The position numbers were made by a program, and so were the translations under genes. The notes below the pieces were generated by a model. That model was not told the DNA's origin. It searched no databases and saw only the letters and a list, made by a program, of their open reading frames with translations. Shown piece by piece: positions 13,125 to 26,707 of a DNA stretch of 64,000 nt. The DNA lies in assembly GCA_020746835.1 (NCBI GenBank), contig JAGPNK010000008.1, positions 806,001 through 870,000 on the forward strand, read 5' to 3'. This DNA is from Stachybotrys elegans. Taxonomy: Eukaryota > Ascomycota > Sordariomycetes > Hypocreales > Stachybotryaceae. Positions within the stretch are counted from its first letter, which is position 1. Each line of letters starts with the position of its first letter.

Positions 13125-16100
13125 CCGACGCAGGGTCGTCCTCCGAGTAGTTGTCTTAACCTGAACGGGCTTTATCCGAGACCTCTCTAGCCTTCGGGGT
13201 CATCTATTCGAAGCCCTTGATTGCCGTGCAACATCAATCTTGCCTGTGTTTCATCTTCACCACAGCGGGTGCGGAAGACTCCTATTAAAAGACACAGCAC
13301 CGGGGAGAGAGACACGAGTAGAAACGAGTGTGGCTCGGGCCGGAGAAAATCTGCTGTGTTTTGGAACAAAAAAGGAGAGGGGGCAGCATGGCCATTGTGT
13401 CACCGCTCGGACGGATGCATGCATACATACACCTGGCAGGCAATGCACTGTGCACGCACATGATCGACCGAGAAACCGAGGGCCCTGCAGGACGGGAATA
13501 GGCCGACCTCGAGAAAACCCCCCGCCGTCGCTGCGAGGGCTCTATCTGTCTCTGTCTCTGTCTCACAGCCAGAAGGTGGTGAGACGGCGCTTTGACACCG
13601 GATCAGAAACAGGATCGGCCCTGCAAAAGCTCCCTGGTCTAGTCGACGACGGCACGTGTGAAAGGCGTGATCAAGTTCCAGTTGTTGCTTTTCCCTTGTC
13701 GCCTCCCTCTCTGATGCTGGGCGCTCAACCGCAAATGACTTGACAGGTCATCCTGGACCGTTGGGTCCTTGGATCTAGGCGCCATGGGCCCAGCCAACAA
13801 CGGACAATGCCCAGCCAACTGCAGAAGCGGCATCGAGATGACCATGTGCAGCCCCGATCTCTCCACGGGCCGTCAGACTCGGAATCAACTGAGGATAAAG
13901 AGATTGGGCACATGTCTCTATCCTCCATGGAGCCAAGCGGCTTTGGCTTTGGCTTTGTTGTGATATCTGCTTTTGCTGAGGCTTAAGACGCACAGGCCCG
14001 GCTCGCTGGTAACGGGCAGCAAAAAGGGACAGGCTCTGCCAAGTCTGCGCCGGGCTCCGCCCTAGCCTTGCCTTGCCCTGCCTTGCCTTCCCTCTCTCTG
14101 GCTTCTCACACGCCTCTCCACTCCCGGCCCAACCCCAGGTCTCGCTTAGACAATATTTGCGTGTGCGCCTGCATGCATTCTTGGTGGTCTGTGACCAAGA
14201 CCAGCTTACCGACATGCACTAAGCACAACGGTGCCGGCGCAGCTCCGAGGCAACAAAAAGCAGCCTGCATAATAGTAGATTATTCTATGGTCGCCTTTAT
14301 GCCATGACGATAGGTCATTTCCGAAGGGTCCCAGACCAACATTTGGCTGGCTTGGGTGAGCGCAAACATAAGGTCGGCACATGAAAATGGCATATCACAG
14401 GGGGGAAATGGTCTTCGCTATTGAGACCGGCGACGAGGAGGAAGGCAGAGGAAGCAGGGGCCCTTCAATTGATGTTTAATGACACAAGAACAAGCCAATG
14501 GCATGTTCCGCTGGCGCCAACACTGGCGGGCTGTCAGGCGCCTACCGTGCTTGTACGGACAGACCCGAATGATGTATTGTCATCCGCGTCTTCTCTCTCT
14601 ACTGCCAACTTGGACGTGGGACGGTGGTACTTCGGCGCCTCTTCCCCAACGCTGCCCCTCGATGGTCTGGGCTCAGGGATCCTGGTAGGGTCTTCTGCCA
14701 TATTCCTCGGACGTTTATCGACATCAGGACAGCAAACCTCCCCTGTCCCCCTCCCACCCCCTCCTTGATGAAACTTGGGTGCAGCATGCTGACTGCATCG
14801 CTCCCGTCCTTCGGGAAGATCCTTGACCGTGGTGAGAGCCCCCGTGGATGATCGCTGTCGTGGTTCAAGGCCACCCTGGAAGGAGGCGCCGACATGTCGG
14901 AGTCAGGTAACGGAGCCGACCCTCAGCGAGAAGGGGGGGGGGGTCATGTCCAAGCCCAGCCTTGCACCGAGATTAGGACTATAGCACCGCTTACTATATA
15001 TGAGGATCGATATTCGAATCTCATGCGTGGTGACGGCTTTGACAGATCCGGACAGGCTCTCCATGGAATACGAAGAATGGTTCGCCATGGGGTGGGATGG
15101 CGTTTACTGCCTCTAAGAGCCATGGGGGAAATATTACATGAGCCAACAACGGCACCCTATGGATTTGTTTCAACAGCTGGCGTTGCCTGCAGCAAATGCT
15201 GGTTGCACCCATAGCACGATCAACATATTACATACATACCCTCAGCTTTGACCAGTCAAGGCCATTTTTGGCTCTCGCACACCGGCCACTCATATAGCGC
15301 GGATCAAGTCCCATACATGCAGACAGAAAGAAATGGGCAGACGCGGTTGGGGGCCTCTCGGCATGAGATGGGACGGCATCACGAGTGCAAGACGAGACGA
15401 ATGCACGTGAAGAGGCAGGCGTGCAGCGCATGCGTGGCCGTTCCGGGGAGCATGTAGAGAAGCGGCACGGCTGGCAGCGAGCGTTGGGCGCCCGCGGTAG
15501 ACGTACCGAGAACCCGCCATTTTGGGCTGATCCAATGCCGCAACCGGCCCTGGTCCATAGCCACAACGATTAGCGCCGGGTCTCACTGCCAAAAGAGTAG
15601 CTAGACTGGGAAGGGTGGCTGCGTAGATCATCACAGGGGTAGCGTGCCGAATCATGGATGCGCAAGAGGGAGGAGGGATGAGAGAGAGGGATAGAGTGGG
15701 GCACTCAGAGGATGGATTTTCCTGTATGACACGGATGGAGGAACGAGGAGGATGAGAGCGAGGGCGAGGGCGAGGGCGGTAGATGGACAGCGAAACAAGA
15801 CACCGACCACGAGCTTCGCTCACGAGAGGGCAATTGTCGAAACCAAGACTTTTCGAAACCCTCCTAGCGCAAGTCTAGCTGCGCCGATCAAGCAGACTGA
15901 TGGTTGAATGACTGCCCCTAGAAGCCTCTTATGGAAGGGTCCGTCGCCATGTTGTCGCAGCGCAATGGCGGTTCCAAAACCGACGTCGCTGGAGCCGCTC
16001 GGAGCTTAAAGCGTGGGGAGCACCAGTCAAGTCAACCAAGTTGACGCTCGAGGGCCCCATCTTCAGCGCCGGCTGGTGCTAGCACATCGACCCAGCAGCA

Positions 16101-18978
16101 CCCGATAAAAAGAATGGCTGGTTGGGGATGCTTCGCCATGTACCATGCCAACTCTGGACGACAACGGCCCAATCTCCTTGGCTCCAGCTGCCATGGGAAG
16201 ACAAGGCAAGTTAGTCTGTTACGCGGCCAGCTCAGCCCTGCGCGCGCGGAGAAGAGGTGATTGTCGTCGGAGGTGGTGATAGTAGTGGCTGATGGCGTCG
16301 GAGAGGAGAGGGGGCCGCTGCTGGCGTTGACAGACGAACGACAGAATGAATCGTGATCACCACCCCTCCCCCTCCGAGTAGCAGCGCAATGGCTGAAGAT
16401 GACAATTGTACCCTTTTTTCCCGCTTGAGAAAGGGAAAATGGAAAGGCTGGCCACATGGTCCCCGGGCACAAAATCCTGTTTCTGAAACGAACTCTGGCC
16501 CCGGCGGCTTGCTGGCCCACGGTAGATCTACAGAGCCTTCCCACCCATCCCATGGCAGCAGACCTTTGTTTTCCCGTCGCACCAGTCCAGACAGGTGGAT
16601 ATGGTCCCATGGGCGCGGGACGACAGCCACCACAGCTGCGCTTCAGTCATCATGTCTTGTCATATCGTATCGTCCATCATCCGTCCATCACGATGATGGC
16701 CTCGGGGCCAAGGCTGACCTGGACGTATGAATGATACGATGCCCCACTGCTGTCCGTGGCGATCTGCCAGGGGTACCCCCCCCTCAAAATCTGGTCCTAG
16801 ACAAGGCCGACCACGCGAGCTGTGGACAATCCTCCCAACGTCTCGTCATGGTGTTGCAGTCGACTAACCCTTAATTTTAGATCACACCCCTCTGCGCTCT
16901 CCGCCAATCACCATTCTCCCATGTCGCCTTCGTTCTTGCTGGCATGGCCCAGGCAGGCATGTGTGCGTTCTGTGGCGTCCTGCTGAAGGTCGCGTGGGAA
17001 GCGGCAGCGCCACCAAGCCACCACCACCACCACCACCTGGTCTGGCTTGGGAACCACGCGTTCTTTTTTTGTTGCTTTGGATACGACAAAACCTGTGTGC
17101 GCTGCTGCTGGCTCTGTCGGGCGCGGCAGCTGGGTTGCTCATAGGCTCGAGGGCGAAACCTCTACCCGCGTTCGGCTACAGGGTACGCGTATCCTCATCG
17201 TCATCAATACGATGGATCGATCGTCGGTGACCAGGGATCGGAGTGTGTCGCCCTCCAACAGCTGAGTCAAGCACCCAGGCCTTGCTCCCGTCCGGTTGTG
17301 ACGATGACACGATAGTAGGCAGCATTCACAAAGAAGGAAAGGAAAAAAGTGTCGGATGGATTCCGGCTTCAGCACATAAGAGCTGGCTTGGGAGACTTAG
17401 TAAGTCGGGTCAGTGGATACATGGGCAGGCAGGCGCACACATACCTCGGACGGGAAAGAAGGAACAAAAGACTGGGGCCTGAACAGGAAGTCAATGTCGG
17501 TCGGTACTGCCTTCCTGCCAACTCGTTGCTCCCCCGCTTTTTTGCAGACGCACGCCCCCTCCACGGTAACGAGGTGATTACTGGTTTTGTCAAGACTCCG
17601 CCCCCGGCTCTTGCCAACGTGTGGTAATTATTTCCATCTGGCCGTTGTACATACATACATACCCAGCGCCCCTTTGATCCCATTGGCCCAAAACCCCCCC
17701 ATTGGGACAAATTAGCCCTCTTACGGTGCGAACCTCTCTTATGTACTCCGTACTTCACTTCCATCCATTCATTCTGCCCCCCCCGTCACCGATGGTGATC
17801 GTCTGTCTCTCTGGCTCACCTTGCCTCACCTGAGCACTTATCTCGCCTTTACCTCTCAAGCACGTCGTTATCGGTACAGATCATCGCCAGCCCGGCTGCA
17901 CTTCATATCTAGCCGGCGCCGCTTCTGTCCAGGGTGCCTTGTGTGTTTTCAGCCCTGCAGCCAGCGGAGCCTTTTTCTTCTTCTTTCTTTTTCTTCCTCC
18001 CTTCATTTTTGCGATAGAGCTGACGTTACCGGCGGCAAGAAGCTTAGTCGCTTCAAGCGCTTGATCCCTTTGCTTTTTTCCCCCCTCGTCCTTCTTGTCT
18101 TGACTTACTCGCGCTGATTGCTAACCCTGCACTGCCTCGTTCTCCCCGCTACTCCGTACGCGCTGTCAAGTACGTACATACGGTGTCCTGCTATAATATA
18201 CATATATACCTGAGCACTATGCTTGAAGAACCCTGAAAGGATCGCCAATAAGTCGATCCACTCACCTCGCTGGTGAACCAGTCACAAGCAAGCGCCCCGT
18301 GCTAAAGGTATGGTACGGAATTTACCGGTCGGGCATACTTACAAAAGGAGCATAGAACAATTCCAACTCTGCGGATTTTCGCAGCCAACTGTTGTCTGTC
18401 ATGATGTATTGCACGACCAAGGAACACCCACCCCATGGGCCCATGGTGGCAGATCCTTAGCCCGTCGATGCCAACTCCCTCGTCCCAACTACTTGGGCAG
18501 GTAGATCGCCTCAGAGGCGAGCCCACTGTCTCTCCCGCTGCCTGCACACGCGCCAGTGCCTGGAGCTGGAGGCTTTCCCAGGCTTGCCATTTCTCTGTTT
18601 CAGTTAAACACCCCCTCCCCGGAGATGAGAAAAAAGAGGCGGTGGGAGGCCCGGCCCCTGGCCAGTGATCTACGGCGTCTTCCCAATCCGCCCATTGGCC
18701 TTCTTGGTTGCGATGGAGTGGAAGGAGGGACACCTGCCCGTTGGACCGTTTCTCGTTTCGACTTGTTTTCTCATCGACCCGCACATGGCAACCCTGATCG
18801 TCCTTGACTTGGATCCCATGCGGCTTTGGACCCATGTCCGTGTGTCCGTCTAGCACGCACGACGTATAGGGGCAGACACGCAGCGTCTCTTGGACTTCCT
18901 CAGGTCGGGTTTCAAGATCAACACTAAAGACTATATCGAAGGGCAGCCACCATGCGCCGGAGGGGCCCAAGGTTTGGC

Positions 18979-18999
18979 GCCGTCGTCGTCGTCGTCGTC
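18979..18999. repeat. CGT trinucleotide microsatellite
   Basis: About six CGT copies. It lies inside a minus-strand ORF of 241 codons, where it gives a run of arginines; this contributes to my doubt about that ORF. Confidence 0.85.
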
Positions 19000-21900
19000 C
19001 AAGCGATCTCGAGGGGCCAGGGCACATGACATAATTGAGACGAGATCCGCTTCTGTTCCGAATTGGGCATGCTTCGACCCTGGCGAGGAAATTTATAAGC
19101 TTCTCCTAAGCAGCCACTTTTGGCCAAGCCTGTCATAGATGTAACCCTCCCCGGGCCCTCGGATACTCTATGTGGAAAGCTGCCAAGGATATCGAGTATT
19201 GATCACTCTGCAGCCCCCCCAACTCCATACAGATCCGCGCGGTGATCATCTGGTGCACCCCTTTTCCAATTGACTGGCCGGGGGTGACAGGAGGAGTGCA
19301 TGTGCATTTTGGAGGTGGTGTACGACGAGGTGCAGGCGCGGCGCACACTCTTGTGCAGGTCTTGCAGGTGCAGCTGCCAGCAAAGCAAGCCCTGCATGGC
19401 CTTGGATCAACATGGACCTTAGTACTCCACAGGCAGGATCAGCGTTAAGAATAAAGTGTAAGACGAAACGCAGTACCGTAGGCTCAAGGAGACCGAACAC
19501 CCAGCATGTGCGCCTCCTTTCTTTGGAGCCAAAAGCAACCATATCGTCTATCCGTGTTATCCGTGCACACCAGATAGTACATATTTGCCGAAGGAAACAT
19601 GACTCGGTCTCTTTAAGATAGTACCGTCTCCGCGTATACAGAGGGAAGAGGAGCATGCCAACATCTAAGTCGGATAGACACAAGTCGAAGCTCTGTCCGT
19701 CGAGACGGTGCCTGTGTGCCATCATGACCTGGCCGGTCTTAGCTCGATAAACGACCACAAGGCATCCATTCTGGATGCGTTGTTAGTGAAAGCGGCATGA
19801 CAACGACTGCATCGGAGAAGCGCAGGTGCCCCGAAAGCCGAGAGGGCCTTCTCGATTCAGAATGGGATTGAAACATGATGATAACAGGACCCGAATCCAT
19901 TGCCTGCCCTGGCGGCGATCCATCTCTCCTTCCGCGGTAGTGGGATTCTGCCTATTATCCTTGCCTCTTCCCCACCTCGCTTCTTTGCTGGAGAGCCGTG
20001 ATGCATGGACGAACGGGGGTATATCTTACTGTACCGGCTGGCCACCGCCCGCTGTTCTCCCTGAGAGGAAGAGGTGCTTGGCCTCTTGGTGTGGTGAACA
20101 AACGCGACGGGTTCATGATAGTCGGGTCCTCCAAAGTGTCCTGGTTCATATTTGCGTGGGTGCGAAATAAGCTCATCTCGATGGCGAGCAAGATTCTTCT
20201 TTGATTTTAGCTCGTCCACCTCTGTCAGAGAAGACACAGGGGGGCTAGACCTGATATTCTGGCTGACTGCAGCCTGCTGCTCTGCCGGCATGGTCTCGTG
20301 GGCGATGTCAGTTGCTTATTTGGTGCCTGTATCGTCTGGGACGGCCGCACACGAGGATTGGTGACGACAGCGCTATTTCCGGCAGCCAGGCTGTGGACAC
20401 GCAACCGATACTCAGCGGAGAGGGCGTGTCGATCTGGTTTTCAAGGACGAAGACAGCTTGACGCTCCCGGATTTTGGTAGGAAACGACGGCAGCCTTCGG
20501 CGAGGCCGACCTTTTGCGGGATACCTGCAGCTCACCGGAGTGCAACGTTGGCGGGCCGTACGTCGAGATCGACCTTTCTCCTCACGCGTCTGCACAGGCC
20601 AGGCAGGCAAAGGAGGGTCTCAAACTTGAATGTTGGCCGCGGGGCAGAGCGTCAGGGGGGGCTATATGGTCCCTCACATATACCAGCCGGCTGGCAATGG
20701 TTGGGTGGTATCGATGTAACACGATACGCTCACCTTACGCAGCACACTGCGGGCGGCTGGGAAATATAATGGAGGGGCGTGTAGGTCAGAGTGAGTGATG
20801 GCAATCTATTTCCCCGGGCACGACGGGCAACCGCACGGCTCAGCGTGGTATAACACTGTGCGTATAGTCAGTACTGCATCTGCCCCAGGTGCGGAAACCC
20901 CAACGATGGGTATAACAGCAGTCGAGTTAAGACAGGCCGTGCCACACCTCTTGTGGCACGAATGTGCTGTTGGTTGGAAGCAGCAGGACACATGTAGGTA
21001 CGTCCGTCTCGGTCGAGCTCCAGAGCCTGCGAGGAGATGCAAGCCGAATCACTTTACGCGCCGATGCCCGCATGCACCAGCGGATAAATGCATGAGAGAA
21101 GGCAGCATCAAACGAGGTCCGCGCCCCTGGGACCTCATTTACGTCCCGTCCTCAAGGGTAGCCAAGTCGCTTGGATGTGTTTGGTGATGCTCGGTTAGTG
21201 GTTCTCATGTCGTCTGTGAGGCTTAGCAGGCCCTGCTCCTGTGGCTGACATCGGGTCTGGACTTTTTCTTGATCGAACCAAATTGCTGTGCGCGTGCGAC
21301 ACTGAAGGCAAGACAGGGGGTACGGAGGGCGACTAGGCCAGCCAAGAAAAAAAAAGAATTAACAAAGGTGTCTTCTTGTCCAGGGAGGGCGGATGCACGC
21401 CCGTTGCACATGCATGTGGCGGAAGGGGAGGCTAGGCCCGAACGGGGCAAGGCGCTGCTGTAGTTGCCTGGCGTGCCGTCCTCGCCAAAGAGAAGAAGGT
21501 GCGGTGGGAAATTGTTTACGCGGCAAGAATCCATCCACGACTCCATCGATTCCCTTAGTTGCGGATGGATGGGTCCCCTCGATTGATGTCCTAAGGCCAA
21601 CACATGCACACACCTATATGCACGGCTTGCTTTTCGCGTGCCAATAGTCGCCCGTAAGCCTTGCAGCAGCGCGCTCTGCCCCCCCCCCGAGGAACTTCTG
21701 TATCTCGGCCCATGCCGGTGAGTACATACGCCCAGCCCGGTCTGGAAAGCTCACGGCCGACCCAGCCATGCCCATCGATGTGACCCAAGACGTATCCGTA
21801 CACATGTAACAGTACGTCGTGGTTGGACCAGATCGTCACGCCAGGTGTGAGAAGGCCGGACAGGTGCGCCGATCTTGCTCTCATCCCGATAAAACGTCTC

Positions 21901-22718
21901 CCATGCTACCATGGTTGATGCCTGCCCACCACCCTCTTTCGCCTGGCCATGAACGCCTGCTCTGAGCGGCCCGCCAACGCGCGCGCTCACCGCGAACAAC
22001 TGGCTGTGTTGTACTACGTACTCTGTACACCCGTGACGGACGGGCGGGTATGTACGAGGATCATGATGCTCGCTTCCCGGGGCGGGATGTGGCCGCCCAG
22101 CATTGGTCGGCTCTAGGCCCCCTGACGCCACACACACACACACACACTTGCCTGCCCTACAACGCCGTTTTCTTGCCATGCACAAGCTAAGGCCACCGAG
22201 CTTTTTTCCTCTTCTGGCGTTTTCTTTCCTTTTTCCTCTTCTTGGGAGTGTGCGATGTGACCTGTTGTGTCACGTTGTGGCGGCGGGCGCAAAAATTGCC
22301 GCTGCTGCGTTGTCGACGAGAAATCGTACGAGCAGCCACTTTTAATTGCTTTTCTTTGCATCCAGCCTCCAGAGGGAGTTCTCTTGACTCCCTCACCGCG
22401 CTTCCCTGGGTCGCCTGTTTCCTTTTCTCCCCTTTGTCTCCGCAAGCGAGCACATCAGGGCCGGGTGATGTGATGCTTCAAAAATATCCCGACATCCTCC
22501 TCGTTGAAACAATGATGCACCTGGCCATGCCTTGAAGCGGTAGCCAGCGAGTAGGCTAGGAGAGGGTATAGTATAGACCCCCTGGTCTAAGCTCGCTTAT
22601 GGTGATGAGAATCCTAGACGCGGCAAAAGATCCTGAGAGTAGCGCAGCGAGTATTACGCCGACAGAAATGCAGAGAGGCGGCCCAGATGATTGGGACCAT
22701 CCACGGGATGCATAGAGA

Positions 22719-22740
22719 GGGGGGTTGGGGTTGGGGTTGG
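22719..22740 (+). repeat. G-rich GGGGTT repeat, possible G-quadruplex
   Basis: G tracts of 6, 4, 4 and 2 bases separated by TT. It resembles a telomere-like G-repeat but is too short and internal to be a telomere. Quadruplex formation is conceivable but unproven. Confidence 0.6.
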
Positions 22741-24660
22741 AAGAAGAGCCCATCTATCTGCCTGATCGCAGGCAATACTGTCCGATCTTAGAGCCCGTCT
22801 CGCGCAGCATACGACGTCCTCCCATCGGCGGTTCTCGACCTGCATTGCGTTCAGACTGTGGCATCGATGGATCGACAGCATGGGCCAAACCCTCTGCTGC
22901 CACTGCTACGTGTGTTTCTTCTTATGGAGGTATGAGGCATGCTGGGGCACCACCAAGTTTTCTGCAGTATGGTGGATATAGCGTCCGTTGCTGGGGATCT
23001 GCTGCAGGTCATTCGCTGCCAACGCAAGATGTCTGCACGCAGACGGGGAAAGCCTGACACGCGGGGAGGCAGTATCTTCCTCTCTGCCCACAAACCCCAT
23101 GATCAAGAACCCCGAGTCTTGGGGTCACAAGAGGGAGGGGAGGTGTGAGTAACGACCAGCTCATCCACGGACAGGCAGGATAGGAACGGGGTGGATGAGG
23201 CTGGCTATATTGGATCGCCGAGCCCCATTGCCGTCTTCGACCGGTATGCCATTATGCGTCGATCACATTGCCTCGTTGGGAATTCGTGATTGGAGGACAT
23301 TACTGACGAGAGAGCTGAGAAAGGCAATTCCCAAGCCGATGCCTTTGCTGTTTCTCCCATTTTCCATTTCCGTATCCCTGCGTGATCCCCCCTCCCAATG
23401 CCCATCCTTTTCGTCATAGATAGATGTATGTCGAGGGATGCGACATCATCGATCACCGATTGCCGGGTTCTTGCAATTGTGGTTGTAGATCATGACGGCA
23501 CCCTTGGACTCGGCCTGGGGTAATAATTAATATCCCCACCGAAACCGTTGCGCCCGTCCCCTCATCGACGGCATTTCTGACGTCGCATCCTTTTCGTGTA
23601 TCACTTGCCGGCACTACAGAGTACTGCCTCTGCTATTCCTCCGGGTCAATTGCTCCTGATGCTGCAATTGGTTGGCCTGTCACCAGCCCATCCTTCACAT
23701 GTCATACTGCCTGGACCAACACATCTGTGATTGTCGTTCTTGGCAATCCCAGAGAAGGGTAAACGGTCCGATGAGGCTGCTGGAGGAGGGGCGTAGGGTA
23801 AGTTCCATGGCTCTCATTTGATACCGTCCACCACTCCAACCTCCACCCCCCCCGAGCTGTGCCGTCCAATACCATGAACGAGCCGGTCATGTGCATCGAC
23901 GCACAGGCAGGTGCTGACGTAGCTTATCGGTGTTGAATGTGCTAAGCCTCTTCTCGCTTCTGGGAATCATGGGACTTGATGGGCGATGGATTCCGCGACA
24001 TTGGTGATGCAGCAAAGCAATCTATTTTGAAAGATCTCCAAAGAAGGCCTTTGTGAGACGCCGCAAGTGTTTTCGATCATCTATCTTTAGGGCCGCTCCG
24101 CAATCCGGGGTTCGCGTGAAACATACCTCGATACATCGTACCGGCGGGTCCCCTCTGTCCAGGACGCTCGAGGCCTCCTGCAACGGGTCCCAGGGTCTTT
24201 CAAGCGTGCCGATGGTATCAAGTCTGCTTAGGCCGGTTCGATATCGCAAGGAAGCTGCCCGGCTGGCATGTGGACGGGGCTCTGTCGAAGAAGCCTCCAC
24301 CGGTGCGGTGCGTTCTTCATCGCTACCAGAAAGCTGCGTCTCTGCAGCCGGGCGGGAAGCATCCCGACAGAAGAAGAACCGGATCCCCTGCGCAGAACAC
24401 GGCCGCCTTAGCCATCTCGGTGTGAATGTCGGGGCCTCAACAAGCTTCAACTCGATGGTGTTTCTTTCTAGTTCGTAATCTACCCTATTCAGGCTTGGCG
24501 CCTCTCAACCACAAGACTCAGGCTCGGACTTACCTAATCTTCGCCGCTCAACCACGCCAGGCTTACCAGCAAACAACATCAAGGGGCCATCAAATCCCAT
24601 ATCCCACCCCTTGGATCATGCGGTAGCTGCACGCAAGGATCCCTCGCCACTCGCATCCTC

Positions 24661-26402
24661 ATGGGCCTAGCAGAGAAGGCCTGCCACAACTGTCGTCGCA
24701 AACGCTTGCGCTGTGACCGGAGTCTCCCACACTGCGTCAAGTGCACAACCGCCGGCAGAGAATGTCTGGGCTACGGGAACCTGCTGCGATGGACCGGCGC
24801 CGTGGCTAGCCGTGGAAAGCTTGCCGGCCAATCTTCCAGCGCTGCTGTGGTGGCGGAACCCTCTCCGCCTCGGCGCTCTCTTGGACCTCCGTCACCTCCG
24901 TCGCCCCCGTCGCCCCCGTCGCCCCCGTCTTCCTTCGAGTCGGGGTCTGTTGTAGGACGCAATGTCGGATCTGATGGCGATGCGCAGATGCAGCTTGTCC
25001 ATGTTGCCCGTCTACCACATGTCGAGTCTGCTCCTCAGCTCAGTAATCCATGGGTCTTGGCAGACCCTTTGTTCCAGGATATGGCCTACTCTTCGAGATA
25101 TTACCTGTCTTACTGTAAGAGCCATCTCGCCTTGCTGGAACGCGTCAGAATCCTCGAAAACTGACACCATGCAGTTGCCGAGCGCGTATGTGGTGACATG
25201 GTGTCCTGGGACTTTGGTGACCGGAACCCCTTTCGCTATCTTCTGGCTCTCACCCAGGCTCAGCCGCTCCTGCAGCATATCATCATATCCGCAGCCGCAG
25301 CGCACATGTCCAACTTCCTCTCACCCTCACTCCCGCCCTGGGAGACGGAAGGGCGAATGATATGCCCCTTCAACGTGGCACAGGCACAGGTGGTGCTGCA
25401 TGACTCCCTGGTGGCCAAGAACAAGGCGCTACGACTGATGGCCCACGCCTTGGACAATGTCGAGTTGTTCCCTCGCGAGGTTATATTTGCTGCTGCCATC
25501 TTCTTCGTCAACGTCGAGTTGATAGAATCCGGGAAGCATGGCTGGAAAGCCCACCTGGAGGGTGCAATCAGATTGATGTCGGTCTTGCAGCTGACGATCG
25601 GCACGACCAGCCATCTTATTGACTCTCTGGTGTCTGACCTGTTTGTGTAAGTCTGCTGAAGCTAATGTCCAAGAAAAGGAATGCTCATGTCTGATCCAGG
25701 TATTTCATTTTGGGATCGACATTTTTGCCCGCCAAATCCGCGGGAGACAACCGACTTCCAGAGATTTTCTGCAATTCAGCCATGCTGCGCCGAGCTGCTG
25801 CCAATAGCTACCTCTGCTGCCCACCCGACATCCTGGAGATTCTTCACTCAGCATCGCAGCTCTCCAACATTGCTACCGAGGATGCCGAGACTGCCCAGCA
25901 GGTTTCCCAGGCTGCGGCGGATTTGATACAGAGGGCGCTGGCCTTCGACATAGTGGAATGGGCAAGCAGCCACAACGATGATGTTGAATTCCCACAGGAG
26001 ATCCTTCCAAGTCGGATCCACGCCGGCACGGTACATCAGCTTGCCGTATGTCTCTATACTCTCCACGCGATTCCCGACGTAGAGAGCTTAATGGACCCCG
26101 GGTTCGGGGAGAAAGTTGCCCAAGATCTGTTTGACAATCTGGAGCATATCCCCGAGAGCGATGTCAACTTCAAAGCCACCTCTTGGCCAACCTTCATTGC
26201 CGGTGCGGGGACGACCGACCCGGAGAGACGGAAGTGGGTGATGCATCGACTCCACCGAGAAGTGGTATTGATACCATGGGGCTTCATCTACACGGCAATG
26301 GAGGTGTTGAGGGTCATATGGGGGCTTGAGGGAGAGGAAAAACTGAAAGGTAGCTGGGTTCAAACACTCAAAGACCCAGATCTGCACTTTCTCATGATAT
26401 AA
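24661..26402 (+). CDS. Zn(II)2Cys6 transcription factor, Fungal_trans_2-like
   Basis: A fungal-specific regulator of 542 residues in three exons: 24661-25114, 25175-25646 and 25700-26402. Both introns (60 and 53 bases) have GTAAG donors and CAG acceptors, and the joined frame is open throughout. The N-terminus is a textbook binuclear zinc cluster, C8-x2-C11-x6-C18-x6-C25-x2-C28-x6-C35. A Ser/Pro repeat (SPP units, DNA 24890-24935) forms a linker. The body includes SRYYLSYFAERVC, DRNPFRYLLAL, AAAHMSNF and YFILGSTFLP, the layout of the Fungal_trans_2 (DUF3468) effector region common in regulators of metabolism. The target is not deducible. It ends tail-to-tail with the giant adhesin-like gene (306 bases between), so adjacency does not imply co-regulation. 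The start is the first ATG of the zinc-cluster frame. Confidence 0.93.
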
Positions 26403-26707
26403 TCCAGTAACTACATACTACCCTATACACGGGCCATTTCCAACCTCGTTCTGGGTGTTCTATAACACTGATCACTTGCCATGAGCGCATAATTCACTCC
26501 CTTTGGGGTTTCTAGTTATTAGATGTAGTCAAGTCGAGCTTTATTACTCGATGTTCATTAATATTAAAAAAAGGTTTAACGATAGTAAGTAGCTGTACAA
26601 TGATGAAGACAAAGTAAACAATCGCAATAATGATCTTGCTCGCGTAGGGCGTACTATATACACAAACCAGTTGTGCTTTGGTCTTTCACCAAAAGTAAAT
26701 CCTGGTT
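26403..26707. other. Convergent 3' intergenic region
   Basis: A 305-base spacer between two facing stop codons, AT-rich with A/T runs near 26560-26575. It probably carries the polyadenylation sites of both the Zn2Cys6 gene and the giant repeat-protein gene. Confidence 0.6.

Larger units (their letters stand above)
10717..24660. other. 13.9-kb divergent intergenic region between two regulators
   Basis: No convincing gene lies between the start codons of the C2H2 factor (to the left) and the Zn2Cys6 factor (to the right). The longest ATG-started ORFs are 18302-19027 (-, 241 codons) and 19857-20291 (-, 144 codons, favourable start context). Neither shows a domain, and both could be chance. Pyrimidine-rich tracts typical of fungal transcription starts occur on the plus strand around 17961-18005 and 22200-22245. 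Simple repeats are frequent. It may hold long leaders, regulatory DNA or non-coding transcripts, but nothing in the sequence proves this. Confidence 0.5.

Noticed and set aside
18302..19027. Minus-strand ORF of 241 codons
   Set aside because: It has an ATG but no motif, an arginine run from a CGT microsatellite, and uneven composition; it is likely chance in GC-rich DNA.
19320..19420. Cys-rich minus-strand frame (CTCKTCTRVC, KCTCTPP) suggesting a metallothionein
   Set aside because: There is no ATG in frame nearby and no workable intron; cysteines arise from TGC-rich low-complexity DNA.
24022..24450. Overlapping ORFs of about 140 codons on both strands
   Set aside because: The minus ORF starts with TTG, not ATG, and neither has a recognisable domain.
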